This document shows positions 1 to 10,427 of a stretch of DNA of 64,000 nt, piece by piece. Under the pieces are notes generated by a model that saw only the letters and a program-made list of their open reading frames with translations, was not told where the DNA came from and did no database searches. Source of the DNA: Phenylobacterium sp. (lineage in GTDB: Bacteria > Pseudomonadota > Alphaproteobacteria > Caulobacterales > Caulobacteraceae); contig NZ_JAUXVZ010000011.1 of the NCBI RefSeq assembly GCF_030680185.1, forward strand, positions 1 to 64,000. Direction: 5' to 3'. Numbering within the stretch: position 1 is the first letter of the stretch; each line of letters opens with the position of its first letter. Made by a program: the position numbers and the translations under genes.

Positions 1-114
1 GCCCGCTTGTTCAACGGCGCTGATGTGAAGAAACACGTCGGCTCCGCCATCATCGGGCTGAATGAAGCCATAGCCCTTCGTGGCGTTGAACCACTTCACT
101 GTTCCGGTCGTCAT
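1..114 (-). CDS. Cold shock protein, N-terminal part (cut by window edge)
   Basis: The first 38 codons of a CspA-family single-stranded nucleic-acid-binding protein are visible; the rest lies outside the window. The peptide begins [18 protein letters not shown] and continues DVFLHISA. These carry the RNP1-like (KGYGFI) and RNP2-like (VFLHIS) aromatic motifs of the OB-fold cold shock domain. The family acts as RNA chaperones in the cytoplasm. A purine-rich AGGAAA lies about 13 bases upstream of the ATG. The gene reads away from the DUF1963 gene on the same strand, with a 163-base gap that can hold its promoter and leader. Which csp paralogue it is cannot be told. Confidence 0.93.
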   Translation of the reverse strand, partial: MTTGTVKWFNATKGYGFIQPDDGGADVFLHISAVEQAG

Positions 115-277
115 AGTTTGCTCATTTCCTGTAGCTTGCGCGCTACCCTGTACCGATAGAATGGCCGCTGGCAAACAAAACCCTGCATTTGGGGGTAATG
201 TTTCTTTGATCGCCCTGGCGGGAACCCCCTGAAAAACCGTCCGATCCGAGACGAAACAGCCTGAAAAAGTCTCGCCG

Positions 278-1069
278 TCAGCCGCTCTGAACGATCAGCC
301 AGACCTTCGAGAAATCCCCGGCCCGGGCGTCCTGCTCCCGAATCCAGAAATAGAGCCGGCCTGTGTCGAACCACTGCATCCCTTGGTCGCGGGCGCTGTC
401 GACCTGAAGCAGCAGGCGCCAATCCTCGAGGGCGCCGGAGCTCTTGGTCATCTCCTGGCAAATGGCTTCCATGGCGTCGTCCTGCACCGCGCCGGGATAG
501 CCGCCGACCTGATGCGCCGGGGGCTCTGGCGTATGGGCCTCCACGAACGCCTCCAGGGCGATATAGTCCTGCTTGCCCATGCCATCCCAGTCGATCTCCA
601 GCCGTTCCTCGCTGGGCCAGGACTCGCCGGCTTCAAAGCTCACAGGCGTGGCCTGGATGCGGGCCTTGCGCGGCAGGTCCAGGGGCGGCAGTCGCGGCTC
701 GGCTGGCGCGGTTTCGTGGCGGACCATGGCGCTCCCCGCGTCCTCAGGGTCGTCCCCCCAGGCGCCCGGCTCGCAGAAGAACAGCAGTCGCCCCGTGGCC
801 GGAAGCCAGTCCGGGCCGCCAGCGGCGCGCATCTCGGCCAGGTCCAGCTGGGCGACGAAGGCCATGGACCCGCCCTTCCAGGCCGGCCATTCCCCGGTCA
901 GTTCCGGTTCGCCCCCAAGCCGCGAGACGCCCTCGCCCTCCGGCCGAAGCCGCAGGCAGGGACGAACCCGCCGCCGCAGTTCGTCCTGAATGGCCAGCAC
1001 CTTATCCGACGGTGGCGGGGGCGGCTGCTTTTCCCGCCCGCCAAACAGCCCTTTGAACAAGCCCATCAT
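278..1069 (-). CDS. YwqG-like DUF1963 family protein
   Basis: A 263-residue cytoplasmic protein with no signal peptide. The N-terminus is basic and proline-rich. The body shows the DUF1963/YwqG pattern: a [13 protein letters not shown] segment near residue 55, then [17 protein letters not shown] and a C-terminal [29 protein letters not shown] stretch of alternating strands. YwqG-type proteins are widespread but have no settled biochemical role, so none is assigned. It stands alone between tRNA-Pro and the cold shock gene. The start is the first of two adjacent methionines, and the second is equally possible. Confidence 0.82.
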   Translation of the reverse strand: MMGLFKGLFGGREKQPPPPPSDKVLAIQDELRRRVRPCLRLRPEGEGVSRLGGEPELTGEWPAWKGGSMAFVAQLDLAEMRAAGGPDWLPATGRLLFFCEPGAWGDDPEDAGSAMVRHETAPAEPRLPPLDLPRKARIQATPVSFEAGESWPSEERLEIDWDGMGKQDYIALEAFVEAHTPEPPAHQVGGYPGAVQDDAMEAICQEMTKSSGALEDWRLLLQVDSARDQGMQWFDTGRLYFWIREQDARAGDFSKVWLIVQSG

Positions 1070-1242
1070 CGCCCCCGCACAGCGTCAGGGCAGAGCTTAT
1101 TTTCCTGATTTGTTCTTTTCAAGCCGTAGCAGAACGCGGGCGGCCATAGGGTCGCTGTCATAGGCGACCGGCGCGCTGAACCGCAGATTCAGGATCGAAT
1201 GAAGGGGGAGAAAATCACCCCGCGTCTGGACGGGGGAATGAA

Positions 1243-1319
1243 TGGTCGGAGTGGCAGGATTCGAACCTGCGACCCCCGCGTCCCGAACGCGGTGCTCTAC
1301 CAGACTGAGCCACACTCCG
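1243..1319 (-). tRNA. tRNA-Pro (anticodon CGG)
   Basis: Read on the minus strand, this is a 77-base cloverleaf. The acceptor stem CGGAGTG pairs with CACTCCG, the T-arm is GCAGGTTCGAATCCTGC, and the anticodon stem-loop CCGCGTTCGGGACGCGG carries CGG. The 3' CCA is encoded. It decodes proline CCG codons, which suits a high-GC genome. Confidence 0.97.
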
Positions 1320-1447
1320 ACTTGGAGGCGGCCTTATAGAGGAGCGATTTCAGGCTCGCAAGCGACTGCACGGCCGTTGCATCTGGAATCGGCTTTTGCT
1401 ATTCCCACGCCCTCGCCGCGGGGGACTAGCCCCGCTGCCGTTCCTGC

Positions 1448-1521
1448 TGGGGAATGGTGTAATGGTAACACAGCGGTTTTTGGTACCGTCATTCTAGGTT
1501 CGAGTCCTAGTTCCCCAGCCA
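1448..1521 (+). tRNA. tRNA-Gln (anticodon TTG), island insertion target
   Basis: A 74-base cloverleaf with acceptor TGGGGAA pairing with TTCCCCA, anticodon TTG in the loop TTTTGGT, T-arm CTAGGTTCGAGTCCTAG and encoded CCA. The gene is intact. Its 3' portion (1478-1515) is repeated at 10320-10357, and a recombinase remnant lies just downstream. This is the usual arrangement where an integrative element has used the 3' end of a tRNA gene as its attachment site and restored the tRNA. Confidence 0.97.
1478..1515 (+). repeat. Putative attL core (3' part of tRNA-Gln)
   Basis: This segment of tRNA-Gln matches 10320-10357 in the same orientation. The match is TTTTGG, two mismatches (TA here, CG there), then 30 identical bases running from the anticodon stem through the T-arm into the acceptor stem. 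The match ends at TTCCC, and the sequences then differ (CAGCCA here, GTCCTC there). Such tRNA 3'-end duplications mark the two ends of site-specifically integrated islands. Confidence 0.8.
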
Positions 1522-1572
1522 ACGATTTCAGTGACTTAGCGATTTTCCCAACAGAGATAGCGCCCGATTTTA

Positions 1573-1585
1573 CAGGGCGTTTTAC
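1573..1585 (+). repeat. Possible arm-type repeat near attL
   Basis: CAGGGCGTTTTAC here closely matches CAGGGCGATTTTAC at 10271-10284, in the same orientation. Both copies lie just inside the two proposed ends of the island (58 bases from one core, 36 from the other). Tyrosine recombinases often bind short arm sites beside the core, so this is a candidate. The repeat is short, and this copy also covers the stop codon of the recombinase remnant. Confidence 0.3.
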
Positions 1586-1788
1586 ACTTCTGTTGCTGCC
1601 GTGTTCCGCTGCATGCGCGCGGCGACGGCCTTTCCGAACTCTTCAGAGGTCACGTAGCGCCGGGCGATCTCGTGGACCTTGCCTGGCCCCCAGCCCATAA
1701 TGGTGGCGACGTCAGTCAGTTGAATGCCTGCGCGGAGGACGTTCGTGGCCGCGGCGCCGCGGAGGTCGTGCCAGCGGAGATCCTCCAA
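1582..1788 (-). pseudogene. Tyrosine recombinase (integrase), C-terminal remnant
   Basis: About 70-85 residues from the C-terminal end of a phage-type tyrosine recombinase survive. The visible catalytic positions are HDLRG (box II H-x-x-R), a GW at the usual His/Trp position (IMGWGPGK) and the tyrosine nucleophile in ARRYVT. The frame is open upstream to about 1840, where it runs into the end of kdpE, but no good start codon exists. The N-terminal arm-binding and core-binding domains and the first catalytic Arg are missing, so the protein cannot be active. The position next to the 3' end of tRNA-Gln is where an island integrase is expected. It is the strongest sign, with the duplicated tRNA end, that the kdp block came in as an integrated element. 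The 5' end of the remnant is approximate. Confidence 0.82.
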
Positions 1789-1843
1789 GCCCGTTCTCGC
1801 CTCGGGGTCGCCCTGCCGCGGCTGAGCGCGCCATCGGCGCTTG

Positions 1844-2533
1844 TCAGCCCATCCATCGATAGCCGACGCCGGGCTCCGTCAGGATCAAGCTTGGCGCTGT
1901 AGGATCGGGTTCGATCTTCTGGCGCAGCTGGCCGACGAAGACGCGCAGATACTGCACGTCAGTCTCGTGGGCGGGGCCCCAGACGGCGGTCAGCAACTGG
2001 CGATGGGTGACCACCTTGCCAGCGCCCTGGACCAGCTGGGCCAGCAGATCATATTCCCGCGGCGACAGACGGACAGGCTCGCCAGCCCGGGTGACCAGTC
2101 GCTTGACCAGATCAATGGTCAGGTCGCCGGCGACGACCACTGGCTTTGCCCCTTCGCGGGTGGCGGCATGGCGCAAGGCGACCCGAAGGCGAGCTAACAG
2201 TTCGCCGACGCCGAACGGCTTTTCCACATAGTCGTGGGCGCCCAGGTCCAGGGCGTCGATCTTCTCGGTCTCCCGGTCCCGGGCGGAGAGGATCAGGATC
2301 GGACCGCTGTAGAAGGCCCGCGCCCTGGCGAGCACCTCCTTACCGTCCAGGTCGGGCAGGCCTAGATCAAGCACGACCGCGTCCGGCGCTCGGCGCGCCA
2401 GTTCGCGCAGGCCGGCTTCGGCCGTATCGGCGCGCACAGGCTCGTAGCCCGCCGCATCCAGGGCCGGGCCCAGGAACCGGTGGATCTGGGGTTCGTCGTC
2501 AATGACGAGGATGCGGGGGCGCGAACCGCTCAC
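1844..2533 (-). CDS. kdpE: KdpE response regulator
   Basis: A 229-residue OmpR-family regulator. The receiver domain (about 1-120) has the acidic pair IDDE, phospho-acceptor D56 in VVLDLGLP and the conserved lysine in VEKPF. The C-terminal winged helix (about 135-229) ends EPGVGYRWMG, a typical KdpE ending, so the protein is full length. KdpE is phosphorylated by KdpD and activates kdp transcription when potassium is limiting or turgor falls. Its start overlaps the kdpD stop by 4 bases (ATGA), implying coupled translation. It is the last gene of the operon and abuts the integrase remnant. Confidence 0.96.
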   Translation of the reverse strand: MSGSRPRILVIDDEPQIHRFLGPALDAAGYEPVRADTAEAGLRELARRAPDAVVLDLGLPDLDGKEVLARARAFYSGPILILSARDRETEKIDALDLGAHDYVEKPFGVGELLARLRVALRHAATREGAKPVVVAGDLTIDLVKRLVTRAGEPVRLSPREYDLLAQLVQGAGKVVTHRQLLTAVWGPAHETDVQYLRVFVGQLRQKIEPDPTAPSLILTEPGVGYRWMG

Positions 2534-5199
2534 AGGAGACCTTCCGGGGTGGCCCGCGACTTGGGCAGGCTGATCAGGATACGTGTGCCACGCCCCTCAT
2601 GGATCGGGGAAGCCGCCGCGATGCGGCCGTCCATTACCTCGATGAACCCCTTGGCGATGGCCAAGCCCAGGCCCGATCCTTTGCCGCGGTCGCTGGCCTC
2701 GTCGAGCCGCCGGAACTTCTCGAAGACACGCTCGAGGTCTTGGGTGGGGATACCGCGGCCCTCATCCTCGATACTGATGACGACGTTCCGGTGGTCCTCA
2801 TAGCAGGCGACCTCGATCCCGCTTGCGTCAGGGCTGTAGGCGATGGCGTTCTCCAGGATGTTCACCAGGGCCTGTTCCAGCAGGGTCGGGTCGGCCATGA
2901 CCAGGGTCACCCGGTCTGGAAAGTCCCACTCGACCTTCCGGCCGCCCAGGCGTCGCTTTACGCGCTCGACGGCGGCGCGCAGCACGTCACGGGCGTCCAG
3001 CCAGTCGCGCCGGGCCACCAGGGCGCCGCCCTCCAGCCGGGTCATGTCCAGCAGATCGCCCACATAGCGGCTGAGCCGCTCGGCCTCCTCGCGGATGGAT
3101 TGCAGGAGGTCGTCGCGGACCGCAGCCGACAAGCCGCCGCCGTAGTCGATCAGCGTGGTGACGGAGCCCAGCACCGTCGACAGCGGGGTGCGCAGGTCGT
3201 GGCTGACCGAGTTGAGCAGGGCCGCCCGTAGGCGGTCGGTGCGGCGCAGAGCTTCGGCGTCGGCCGCTGTGGCGGCGAACTCGGCCCGTTCCAGGGCCAC
3301 GGCGCCCTGGTCGAGAAGGGCGGCGACGAAGCGCTCGCCATCCTCGGTCGCCACGGCCGAGGCGCTCACCGCGGCGACGCCCGCCCGCGCCTTCACCCCC
3401 TGCAGAGGACGAAAGACCCAGGAAAGATTAGGCATTGTGCCGGTCCCGGCGCCGGCCGGCTCCCCTCGCTCCCAGGCCCATCGCGCCGCGGCCATGTCGC
3501 CTGGGCTCAAGGGTGCTGCGCCGGGGGAGGCCGCATTGACTTGAAGATCGTCACCGGTCGGCGTCAGAACCACGGCTTCACCGCTGGTGGCCGCCGCCAG
3601 CTGTTCGGCCAGGGCGATCGCCGCGCCTTTGGCGTCAGGGGCCGAGGACAGCCGGCGGGTCGCCGCCAGGACGGCCGAGATCGCTGAGGCGCGGCGAGCC
3701 ACAAGCCGGGCCTGGTCCCGCACCCGGCCGGTCAGCCAACCGGTGGTGAGCGCTACAGCGAAGAAAACCACGAAGGTCAGCACATCGGCTGGATGGCCGA
3801 TCCAGACCGTCAGTCGTGGCTGAAGAAAGAAGAAGTTGTAGAGAAAGGCCGAAGCCGCGGCCGCCAGGAGTGCTGGCCAGAGGCCATAGGCCAGGCCCGC
3901 GACGAGCACGCTGAGCATGAACACCATGGCCAGGTTTACGCTCTCGACATAGCGGTCCAGGCCATGGGCGATGGCGAACCCCGCCGCCACCAGGGCCAGG
4001 GCTGCGATGTGCGGGCGCCAGGCCAACCCGGCCTGGCGAACGGCGGCGGTGGGCTTGGGGGCCGGGGGTTCGGAGCCCTCGGTGACCATATGTAGGGCCG
4101 CGCCCTGGGTGCGAGTCAGCAGGGCCTCAGCCAGGCTTGGTCGGAACGGACGCCTGGCGCGGCTCTTGCCAATGACGATCTGAGTGACGTTGTTGCGTCG
4201 GGCGTAGTCGAGGACCGAGTTGACGATGTCGTCGCCGGTCAGGGTGACGCTGGTCGCGCCGAGTTGTTCGGAGAGTTTAACCGCCTCGCGCAGGCGTTGG
4301 GCGGCCTCGGCTGACATGCCAGCCCGGTTGGGCTGTTCCACATGGGCGACGCTCCAGGGGGCGTCCATCATCATGTCCGACAGTCGCCGGCCGGCCCGCA
4401 CCAGAGATCCGGCCATGGGATCTGGGCCAATCAAGACGAGGATGCGCTCGCCCGCCGCCCAGGGGCCTTCGACCCCCGCCCGCTTCATGGCGCCCATCAA
4501 CTGGTCGTCCACCGCCTGGGCGGCCCGGCGCAGGGAGAGTTCCCGAAGGGCGGTCAGGTTCTCGATCTTGAAAAACCGCTCAGCCGCCAAACGGGCGGTC
4601 TCCGGCACATAGACCTTTCCGTCGCCCATCCGCTCGCGAAGTTCGGCTGGGGTGATGTCGACCAGCTCGATCTCGTCGGCGCGGTCGAGCGCCATGTCCG
4701 GGACGGTTTCTCGCTGGCGGACGCCGGTGATCTTCCACACCACATCGACCAGGCTTTCCACGTGCTGGATGTTCAAGGTCGTCCAGACGTCGATGCCGGC
4801 GGCGAGCAACTCGTCGACATCCTGCCATCGCTTGGCGTGGCGGGACCCCGGCGCGTTGGAGTGGGCGTACTCGTCGACCAGCAGCAGGGCGGGTCGTCGC
4901 GCCAGAGCGCCGTCGAGATCGAACTCCAGAAGCGCCGCCCCGCGATGTTCCATGGGCGCTCGCGGCAGGACCTCCAGCCCCCGCAGCAGGGCCTGAGTCT
5001 CCTTGCGCCCGTGGGTCTCGACCAGACCGACGACCACGTCCTGGCCCTCAGCCTTTCGGCGGCGTGCGGCGCGCAGCATCTCGTAGGTCTTGCCCACGCC
5101 GGGCGACATGCCCAGGAACACCTTCAACCGCCCACGCCCCGCCCGCGTCGCTGCGAGCAGGGCGTCAGGATCGGGCCGGCGGGGGGCTTCGGCGGTCAT
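2530..5199 (-). CDS. kdpD: KdpD potassium-responsive sensor kinase
   Basis: An 889-residue inner-membrane sensor. The order is the N-terminal KdpD domain with the Walker A-like GMSPGVGKT (about 30-38) and a LLVDEYAHSN motif, a USP-like domain (about 250-370), four clustered membrane segments (about 400-490), a GAF-like stretch, HisKA with H667 in SVSHDLRTPL, and a HATPase domain with ILENAI, DEGRGIP and GSGLGLAI. The length is typical of full KdpD. It phosphorylates KdpE in response to potassium limitation or osmotic stress. It overlaps both kdpC and kdpE by 4 bases. Confidence 0.97.
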   Translation of the reverse strand: MTAEAPRRPDPDALLAATRAGRGRLKVFLGMSPGVGKTYEMLRAARRRKAEGQDVVVGLVETHGRKETQALLRGLEVLPRAPMEHRGAALLEFDLDGALARRPALLLVDEYAHSNAPGSRHAKRWQDVDELLAAGIDVWTTLNIQHVESLVDVVWKITGVRQRETVPDMALDRADEIELVDITPAELRERMGDGKVYVPETARLAAERFFKIENLTALRELSLRRAAQAVDDQLMGAMKRAGVEGPWAAGERILVLIGPDPMAGSLVRAGRRLSDMMMDAPWSVAHVEQPNRAGMSAEAAQRLREAVKLSEQLGATSVTLTGDDIVNSVLDYARRNNVTQIVIGKSRARRPFRPSLAEALLTRTQGAALHMVTEGSEPPAPKPTAAVRQAGLAWRPHIAALALVAAGFAIAHGLDRYVESVNLAMVFMLSVLVAGLAYGLWPALLAAAASAFLYNFFFLQPRLTVWIGHPADVLTFVVFFAVALTTGWLTGRVRDQARLVARRASAISAVLAATRRLSSAPDAKGAAIALAEQLAAATSGEAVVLTPTGDDLQVNAASPGAAPLSPGDMAAARWAWERGEPAGAGTGTMPNLSWVFRPLQGVKARAGVAAVSASAVATEDGERFVAALLDQGAVALERAEFAATAADAEALRRTDRLRAALLNSVSHDLRTPLSTVLGSVTTLIDYGGGLSAAVRDDLLQSIREEAERLSRYVGDLLDMTRLEGGALVARRDWLDARDVLRAAVERVKRRLGGRKVEWDFPDRVTLVMADPTLLEQALVNILENAIAYSPDASGIEVACYEDHRNVVISIEDEGRGIPTQDLERVFEKFRRLDEASDRGKGSGLGLAIAKGFIEVMDGRIAAASPIHEGRGTRILISLPKSRATPEGLL

Positions 5200-5777
5200 G
5201 GACGGTCAGGTTGCTCCGGCGCGAAGGCCTCGTCGAGGGCGAGGTTGGTCTCAAGCACGTTGACCCGAGGTTGTCCCAATAGGCCGAAGGTGCGCCCCTC
5301 CACATGGTCGGCGATCACAGCCTGGACCTGGGCGATGTCGACGCCTCGGGCGGCGGCGATGCGCCCGGACTGGGCCAGGGCGTTGGCCGGCGAGACATGG
5401 GGGTCGAGGCCTGAGGCCGATGCTGTGACAGCGTCGCCTGGGACGTCCCTGCTGTCGTTTGCGGCCCTCCAGGCGGCAGCGCGTTCCGAGGTCTCTGCGA
5501 TCAGCTCGGCGTTCAGCGGCCCCAGGTTCGAGGCCCCTGAACCTGTGGCGTCGTAGTCGACGGCCGAGGGCCGGCCCTGCAGGTAGCGCGCCGAGGTGAA
5601 GGCTTGCCCCACCAGGGAAGAGCCGACGACGCGACCGTCTCGGATGATCAGGCTCCCGTCGGCCTGCTGCGGAAAGGCGGCCTGGGCGGCGCCGGTGATA
5701 GCAAGGGGATAGGCCAAGCCCAGAAGGACGGTGAACAGGCCCACCGAGACGAGGGCCGGACGGAGGAGAGAGAGCAT
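5196..5777 (-). CDS. kdpC: KdpC subunit of the potassium-transporting ATPase
   Basis: A 193-residue protein with one N-terminal membrane helix (LVSVGLFTVLLGLAYPLAITG) followed by a periplasmic domain. It contains the family signatures SLVGQAF, GRPSAVDYD, GSGASNLGP, DAVTASASGLDPHVSPANA and LGQPRVNVLETNLALD. KdpC stabilises the KdpFABC complex and assists potassium binding. The ATG at 5777 was chosen over longer readings because it gives the normal family N-terminus and length. It starts 4 bases after the stop of the 60-residue upstream gene and its stop overlaps the kdpD start. Confidence 0.95.
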   Translation of the reverse strand: MLSLLRPALVSVGLFTVLLGLAYPLAITGAAQAAFPQQADGSLIIRDGRVVGSSLVGQAFTSARYLQGRPSAVDYDATGSGASNLGPLNAELIAETSERAAAWRAANDSRDVPGDAVTASASGLDPHVSPANALAQSGRIAAARGVDIAQVQAVIADHVEGRTFGLLGQPRVNVLETNLALDEAFAPEQPDRP

Positions 5778-5781
5778 GGGG

Positions 5782-5964
5782 CTACTCTTGGTGTGAGTTG
5801 ATTGGGCCGCCGCCGGGGGCGTGGGCTTCAAGGGGTTGAGGGCGAGCGATGGACGCAGGCTCGTCTCGGATGCGGTCCAGCACCTGGACCATGATGCTGA
5901 GGGCGAGGCAGAGCACACAGACCAGTTTGAACCAGAAGCTTCGGCTTTCGAGGAGGCGGCTCAT
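5782..5964 (-). CDS. Small single-helix membrane protein within the kdp operon (60 aa)
   Basis: A 60-residue reading frame beginning MSRLLESRSFWFKLVCVLCL. It has one predicted membrane helix (about 10-30, FWFKLVCVLCLALSIMVQVL) and a polar, proline-rich tail. The ATG overlaps the stop of the 46-codon upstream gene (ATGA), and its own stop lies 4 bases before kdpC, so it sits in a continuous coupled reading chain from kdpB to kdpC. The two flanking overlaps are the main evidence that it is translated. It is not a classical kdp gene. An extra small gene between kdpB and kdpC (kdpG) has been described in cyanobacterial kdp operons, but no sequence relation is claimed. A role in assembling or tuning KdpFABC is inference. 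Confidence 0.6.
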   Translation of the reverse strand: MSRLLESRSFWFKLVCVLCLALSIMVQVLDRIRDEPASIARPQPLEAHAPGGGPINSHQE

Positions 5965-6100
5965 CGGGGCGGCTCCGGTCCGAACAGCGGCCCCGGAGGC
6001 GCCAGGTTTGAGCCGTCCACGCCAGTGAGAAAGGCAAGGCCGAAGATCAGGCCAAAGAAGGCGCCTGCGGCGAGCAGCCGACGGAGCAATTCCCGGTCCA

Positions 6101-6101
<1 letters not shown>
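5961..6101 (-). CDS. Small single-helix membrane protein within the kdp operon (46 aa)
   Basis: A 46-residue frame starting MDRELLRRLLAAGAFFGLIF and ending FGPEPPR. It has a basic N-terminus, one hydrophobic helix (about 9-26) and a short Gly/Pro-rich tail. The ATG overlaps the kdpB stop by one base step (ATGA at 6101), and its stop overlaps the ATG of the 60-residue gene in the same way. That coupling on both sides, plus the transmembrane character, argues for a real gene. It is too short for routine gene finders. Its function is unknown; a subunit-like or regulatory role in the Kdp complex is only suggested by position. Confidence 0.6.
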
Positions 6102-8170
<2,069 letters not shown>

Positions 8171-8190
8171 GAGACTGTGCTCCGCGAGAC

Positions 8191-9900
8191 TTAGAGGCCT
8201 GCCAGGGCGTCAAGCGCCTGGAAGTGCTCGACGATCGGGCCGAGCGCGAGGGCCGGGAAGAACTGGAGACCGCCCAGGATCAGGATCACCCCGATCAGGA
8301 GGCCGATGAAAAGTCCGTTGTCGGTGGGCAGGGCGCCGGCCGAAGGGGCGAGCTTGGGCTTGGCCGCCAGGGCGCCGGCGACGGCCAGCATGATCACGAT
8401 GCCGGGGAAGCGACCCATCAGCATGGCCAGGCCTAGGGTGGTGTTCCACCAGGGCGTATCGGCCGCCAGTCCGGCGAAGGCCGAGCCGTTGTTGGCGCTG
8501 GCCGAGGTGTAGGCGTAGAGGATCTCCGACATCCCATGCGGTCCGGGATTGGCCAGACTCTGCAAGGCTGCCGGCAGGACGGCAGCCGCCGTCGAAAAGC
8601 CTAGGATGGTCAGCGGCAGGACCAGCACAGCCAGCATGGCGTACTGAACCTCGCGCGCCTCGATCTTTTTTCCCAGGTATTCCGGCGTGCGACCGACCAT
8701 CAGGCCAGCGACGAACACCGCCAGCAACGCCATCATCAGCATGAAGCCGACGCCCGTTCCGATGCCGCCTGGCAGGATCTCACCCAACTGCATGAAGAAC
8801 ATCTGCACCCCGCCGCCGAGCGGCATGTAGCTGGCGTGCATGGAATTGACCGAGCCGTTGGAGGCGCCGGTGGTCATGGCCGCCCAGACGGCCGAGGCCG
8901 GGGCGCCGAAGCGGACCTCCTTGCCTTCCATGTTCACCGACACCTCGGCGCCGGCGGCGACCAGGGCCGGCGGGGCCTGTGTTTCGGTCCAGTAGAGCGC
9001 CGCTGCGCCGGCCGACAGCAGTAGGAGGGCCGCGATGGCGATGGCCCGCAGGCTTCGACCCGCCAGGGCTGTGCGACCAAAGGCGAAGAAGGCCGCCCAG
9101 CCCAGGACATTGATCGAGATGGCGGCGATGAAATTGGCGAGCGGGGTGGGCCCCTCCAGCGGATGGGCCGAGTTCACACCGAACACGCCGCCGCCATTGA
9201 TGCCCAGCTGCTTGATGGCGAGCTGACTAGCCGCGGCGAAAATAGGAATAGTCTGCTCGCCGCCCTCAATCGTGGCTGCGGTGGCCGAGGCCGAGAGGGT
9301 CTGCGGCACGCCCAACGCGGCGAGGATCAACGCCACCACGATCGAGATAGGCAACAACACCCAAAGTGTGGTGCGCACCAGATCAGCCCAGAAGTTGCCA
9401 AGGCCCGTCTGCCGGTCGGCGGCGAAGGCGCGAGCCAGGGCGGCCGCAACCGTCGCCCCTGTGGCGGCTGACAGGAAGTTCTGCACCGTCATCCCCGCCA
9501 TCTGGCTGAGGTGGGTCAGGGTCGTCTCACCGCTATAGGCCTGCCAGTTGGTGTTGGTGACGAAGCTGACGGCCGTGTTGAAGGCCAATGGCTCGGATAG
9601 CGCGCCGAAGCCCTGGGGGTTCAGCGGCAGAAGACCCTGCAGGCGCAGGATGGCGTAGAGCAGGACAAACCCCGCCGCATTGAAGGCGAGCAGGGCGGCG
9701 GCATAGCCGGTCCAGGTCTGGGATTGGTCAGGCCGCACGCCGAGCGCGGCGTAAAAGCACCTCTCCACGGGGCGCAGCACCGGATCGAGCCAGGTGCGCT
9801 CCCGGTTCCAGACCCGCGAGATGAAGATGCCTATGGGCCAGCCGAGAAGGAACGGCAGCCCCAGGGTCAGGGCGATTTCCGCCCAGCCTTGCCAGTTCAT
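8191..9900 (-). CDS. kdpA: KdpA, potassium-translocating subunit
   Basis: A 569-residue polytopic inner-membrane protein with about ten membrane segments and four channel-like repeats. Filter-loop signatures are visible in each: [52 protein letters not shown] and [13 protein letters not shown]. KdpA selects and binds potassium with high affinity; the ion then passes to KdpB. Full length for the family. It follows kdpF by 13 bases. Confidence 0.98.
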   Translation of the reverse strand: MNWQGWAEIALTLGLPFLLGWPIGIFISRVWNRERTWLDPVLRPVERCFYAALGVRPDQSQTWTGYAAALLAFNAAGFVLLYAILRLQGLLPLNPQGFGALSEPLAFNTAVSFVTNTNWQAYSGETTLTHLSQMAGMTVQNFLSAATGATVAAALARAFAADRQTGLGNFWADLVRTTLWVLLPISIVVALILAALGVPQTLSASATAATIEGGEQTIPIFAAASQLAIKQLGINGGGVFGVNSAHPLEGPTPLANFIAAISINVLGWAAFFAFGRTALAGRSLRAIAIAALLLLSAGAAALYWTETQAPPALVAAGAEVSVNMEGKEVRFGAPASAVWAAMTTGASNGSVNSMHASYMPLGGGVQMFFMQLGEILPGGIGTGVGFMLMMALLAVFVAGLMVGRTPEYLGKKIEAREVQYAMLAVLVLPLTILGFSTAAAVLPAALQSLANPGPHGMSEILYAYTSASANNGSAFAGLAADTPWWNTTLGLAMLMGRFPGIVIMLAVAGALAAKPKLAPSAGALPTDNGLFIGLLIGVILILGGLQFFPALALGPIVEHFQALDALAGL

Positions 9901-9913
9901 GATGTGAGGTCCG

Positions 9914-10000
9914 TCAGAAGCGGTCAGGCCGCAGCAGGGCGGCGAGCATGTAGCCGCCGATCACAAGGGCGCCGGCGCCCCAGAGCACGAGTTCAGCCAT
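9914..10000 (-). CDS. kdpF: KdpF, small stabilising peptide
   Basis: A 28-residue peptide starting [20 protein letters not shown] and ending LLRPDRF. It is a single membrane helix with a positively charged end, matching the size, position (directly before kdpA) and the (A)LLRP(D/E)RF ending common in proteobacterial KdpF. KdpF stabilises the KdpABC complex. It overlaps nothing but is only 13 bases from kdpA. Confidence 0.88.
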   Translation of the reverse strand: MAELVLWGAGALVIGGYMLAALLRPDRF

Positions 10001-10001
10001 G

Positions 10002-10085
10002 TCAGAGCCGCCGAAGCCCGGCGACCAGCGCGCCGAGCAGGGCAAAGGCGCCGAGCGCCAGAGCCAGATAGAGGATGTCGAGCAT
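10002..10085 (-). CDS. 27-residue membrane peptide heading the kdp operon
   Basis: A 27-codon frame, MLDILYLALALGAFALLGAL followed by VAGLRRL. It is one hydrophobic helix with an acidic N-terminus and a basic C-terminus. Its stop lies one base before the kdpF start codon, so it appears to be the first gene of the operon. Similar tiny peptides (M-D-x-LY-x5-8-FAL ... RL pattern) sit in front of kdpF in other proteobacteria as far as I recall, which supports a real gene. Its function is unknown. Confidence 0.62.
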   Translation of the reverse strand: MLDILYLALALGAFALLGALVAGLRRL

Positions 10086-10130
10086 GTTCCGCCGCCTTGT
10101 TTGCGCGATGCTCGAACTTCGCGCCGATCG

Positions 10131-10174
10131 GCATAAGGGCGCGAGACGCCAATCCGGCGCTCTGCATAAGGGCG
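10131..10174. promoter_or_regulatory. Paired direct repeats upstream of kdp (candidate operator)
   Basis: GCATAAGGGCG occurs at 10131-10141 and again at 10164-10174, in the same orientation and 33 bases apart (about three helical turns). The pair starts 46 bases upstream of the first kdp-operon codon. KdpE and other OmpR-type regulators bind direct repeats near promoters, so this is a candidate KdpE operator. That assignment is inference from layout only. Confidence 0.4.
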
Positions 10175-10270
10175 GCGTAAAGGCCGGTCCTGACGGCTCG
10201 TCGATAGGGCGAACGGCCTCCGGGCCGTTTACGCTCGCCCCGTAAGTCGTTGAAGTTGCGTCGTCGCGTG

Positions 10271-10284
10271 CAGGGCGATTTTAC
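10271..10284 (+). repeat. Possible arm-type repeat near attR
   Basis: CAGGGCGATTTTAC, the partner of CAGGGCGTTTTAC at 1573-1585 in the same orientation. Both lie inside the proposed island close to its ends, as arm-type recombinase sites would. The repeat is short, so chance is possible. Confidence 0.3.
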
Positions 10285-10319
10285 GCGTAAGCCACTGGGA
10301 AGGCGGCCGAAACCCGCGA

Positions 10320-10357
10320 TTTTGGCGCCGTCATTCTAGGTTCGAGTCCTAGTTCCC
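10320..10357 (+). repeat. Putative attR: displaced 3' fragment of tRNA-Gln
   Basis: This segment repeats 1478-1515 of tRNA-Gln with 36 of 38 bases identical, 30 of them consecutive (10328-10357). It lacks the 5' half of a tRNA and the terminal CAGCCA, so it is not a functional tRNA. It marks the far end of the proposed kdp island. The gap it lies in (10086-10427) otherwise holds the kdp upstream region and a short hairpin (AACGGCC-TCCG-GGCCGTT, 10212-10229). Confidence 0.8.
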
Positions 10358-10427
10358 GTCCTCCGACATCTGATTAGCCGGCCCTGCCAGGCGGGCTTTC
10401 GCCCTCCGAGGCGCGGCGCCGCAGCCG

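Noticed and set aside
10212..10229. Hairpin AACGGCC-TCCG-GGCCGTT as a transcription terminator
   Set aside because: The stem is only 7 base pairs and no clear T-run follows on either strand; it may be a regulatory hairpin or chance.
10320..10357. A second functional tRNA-Gln gene
   Set aside because: Only the 3' part is present; the D-arm, the 5' acceptor strand and the CCA end are missing.
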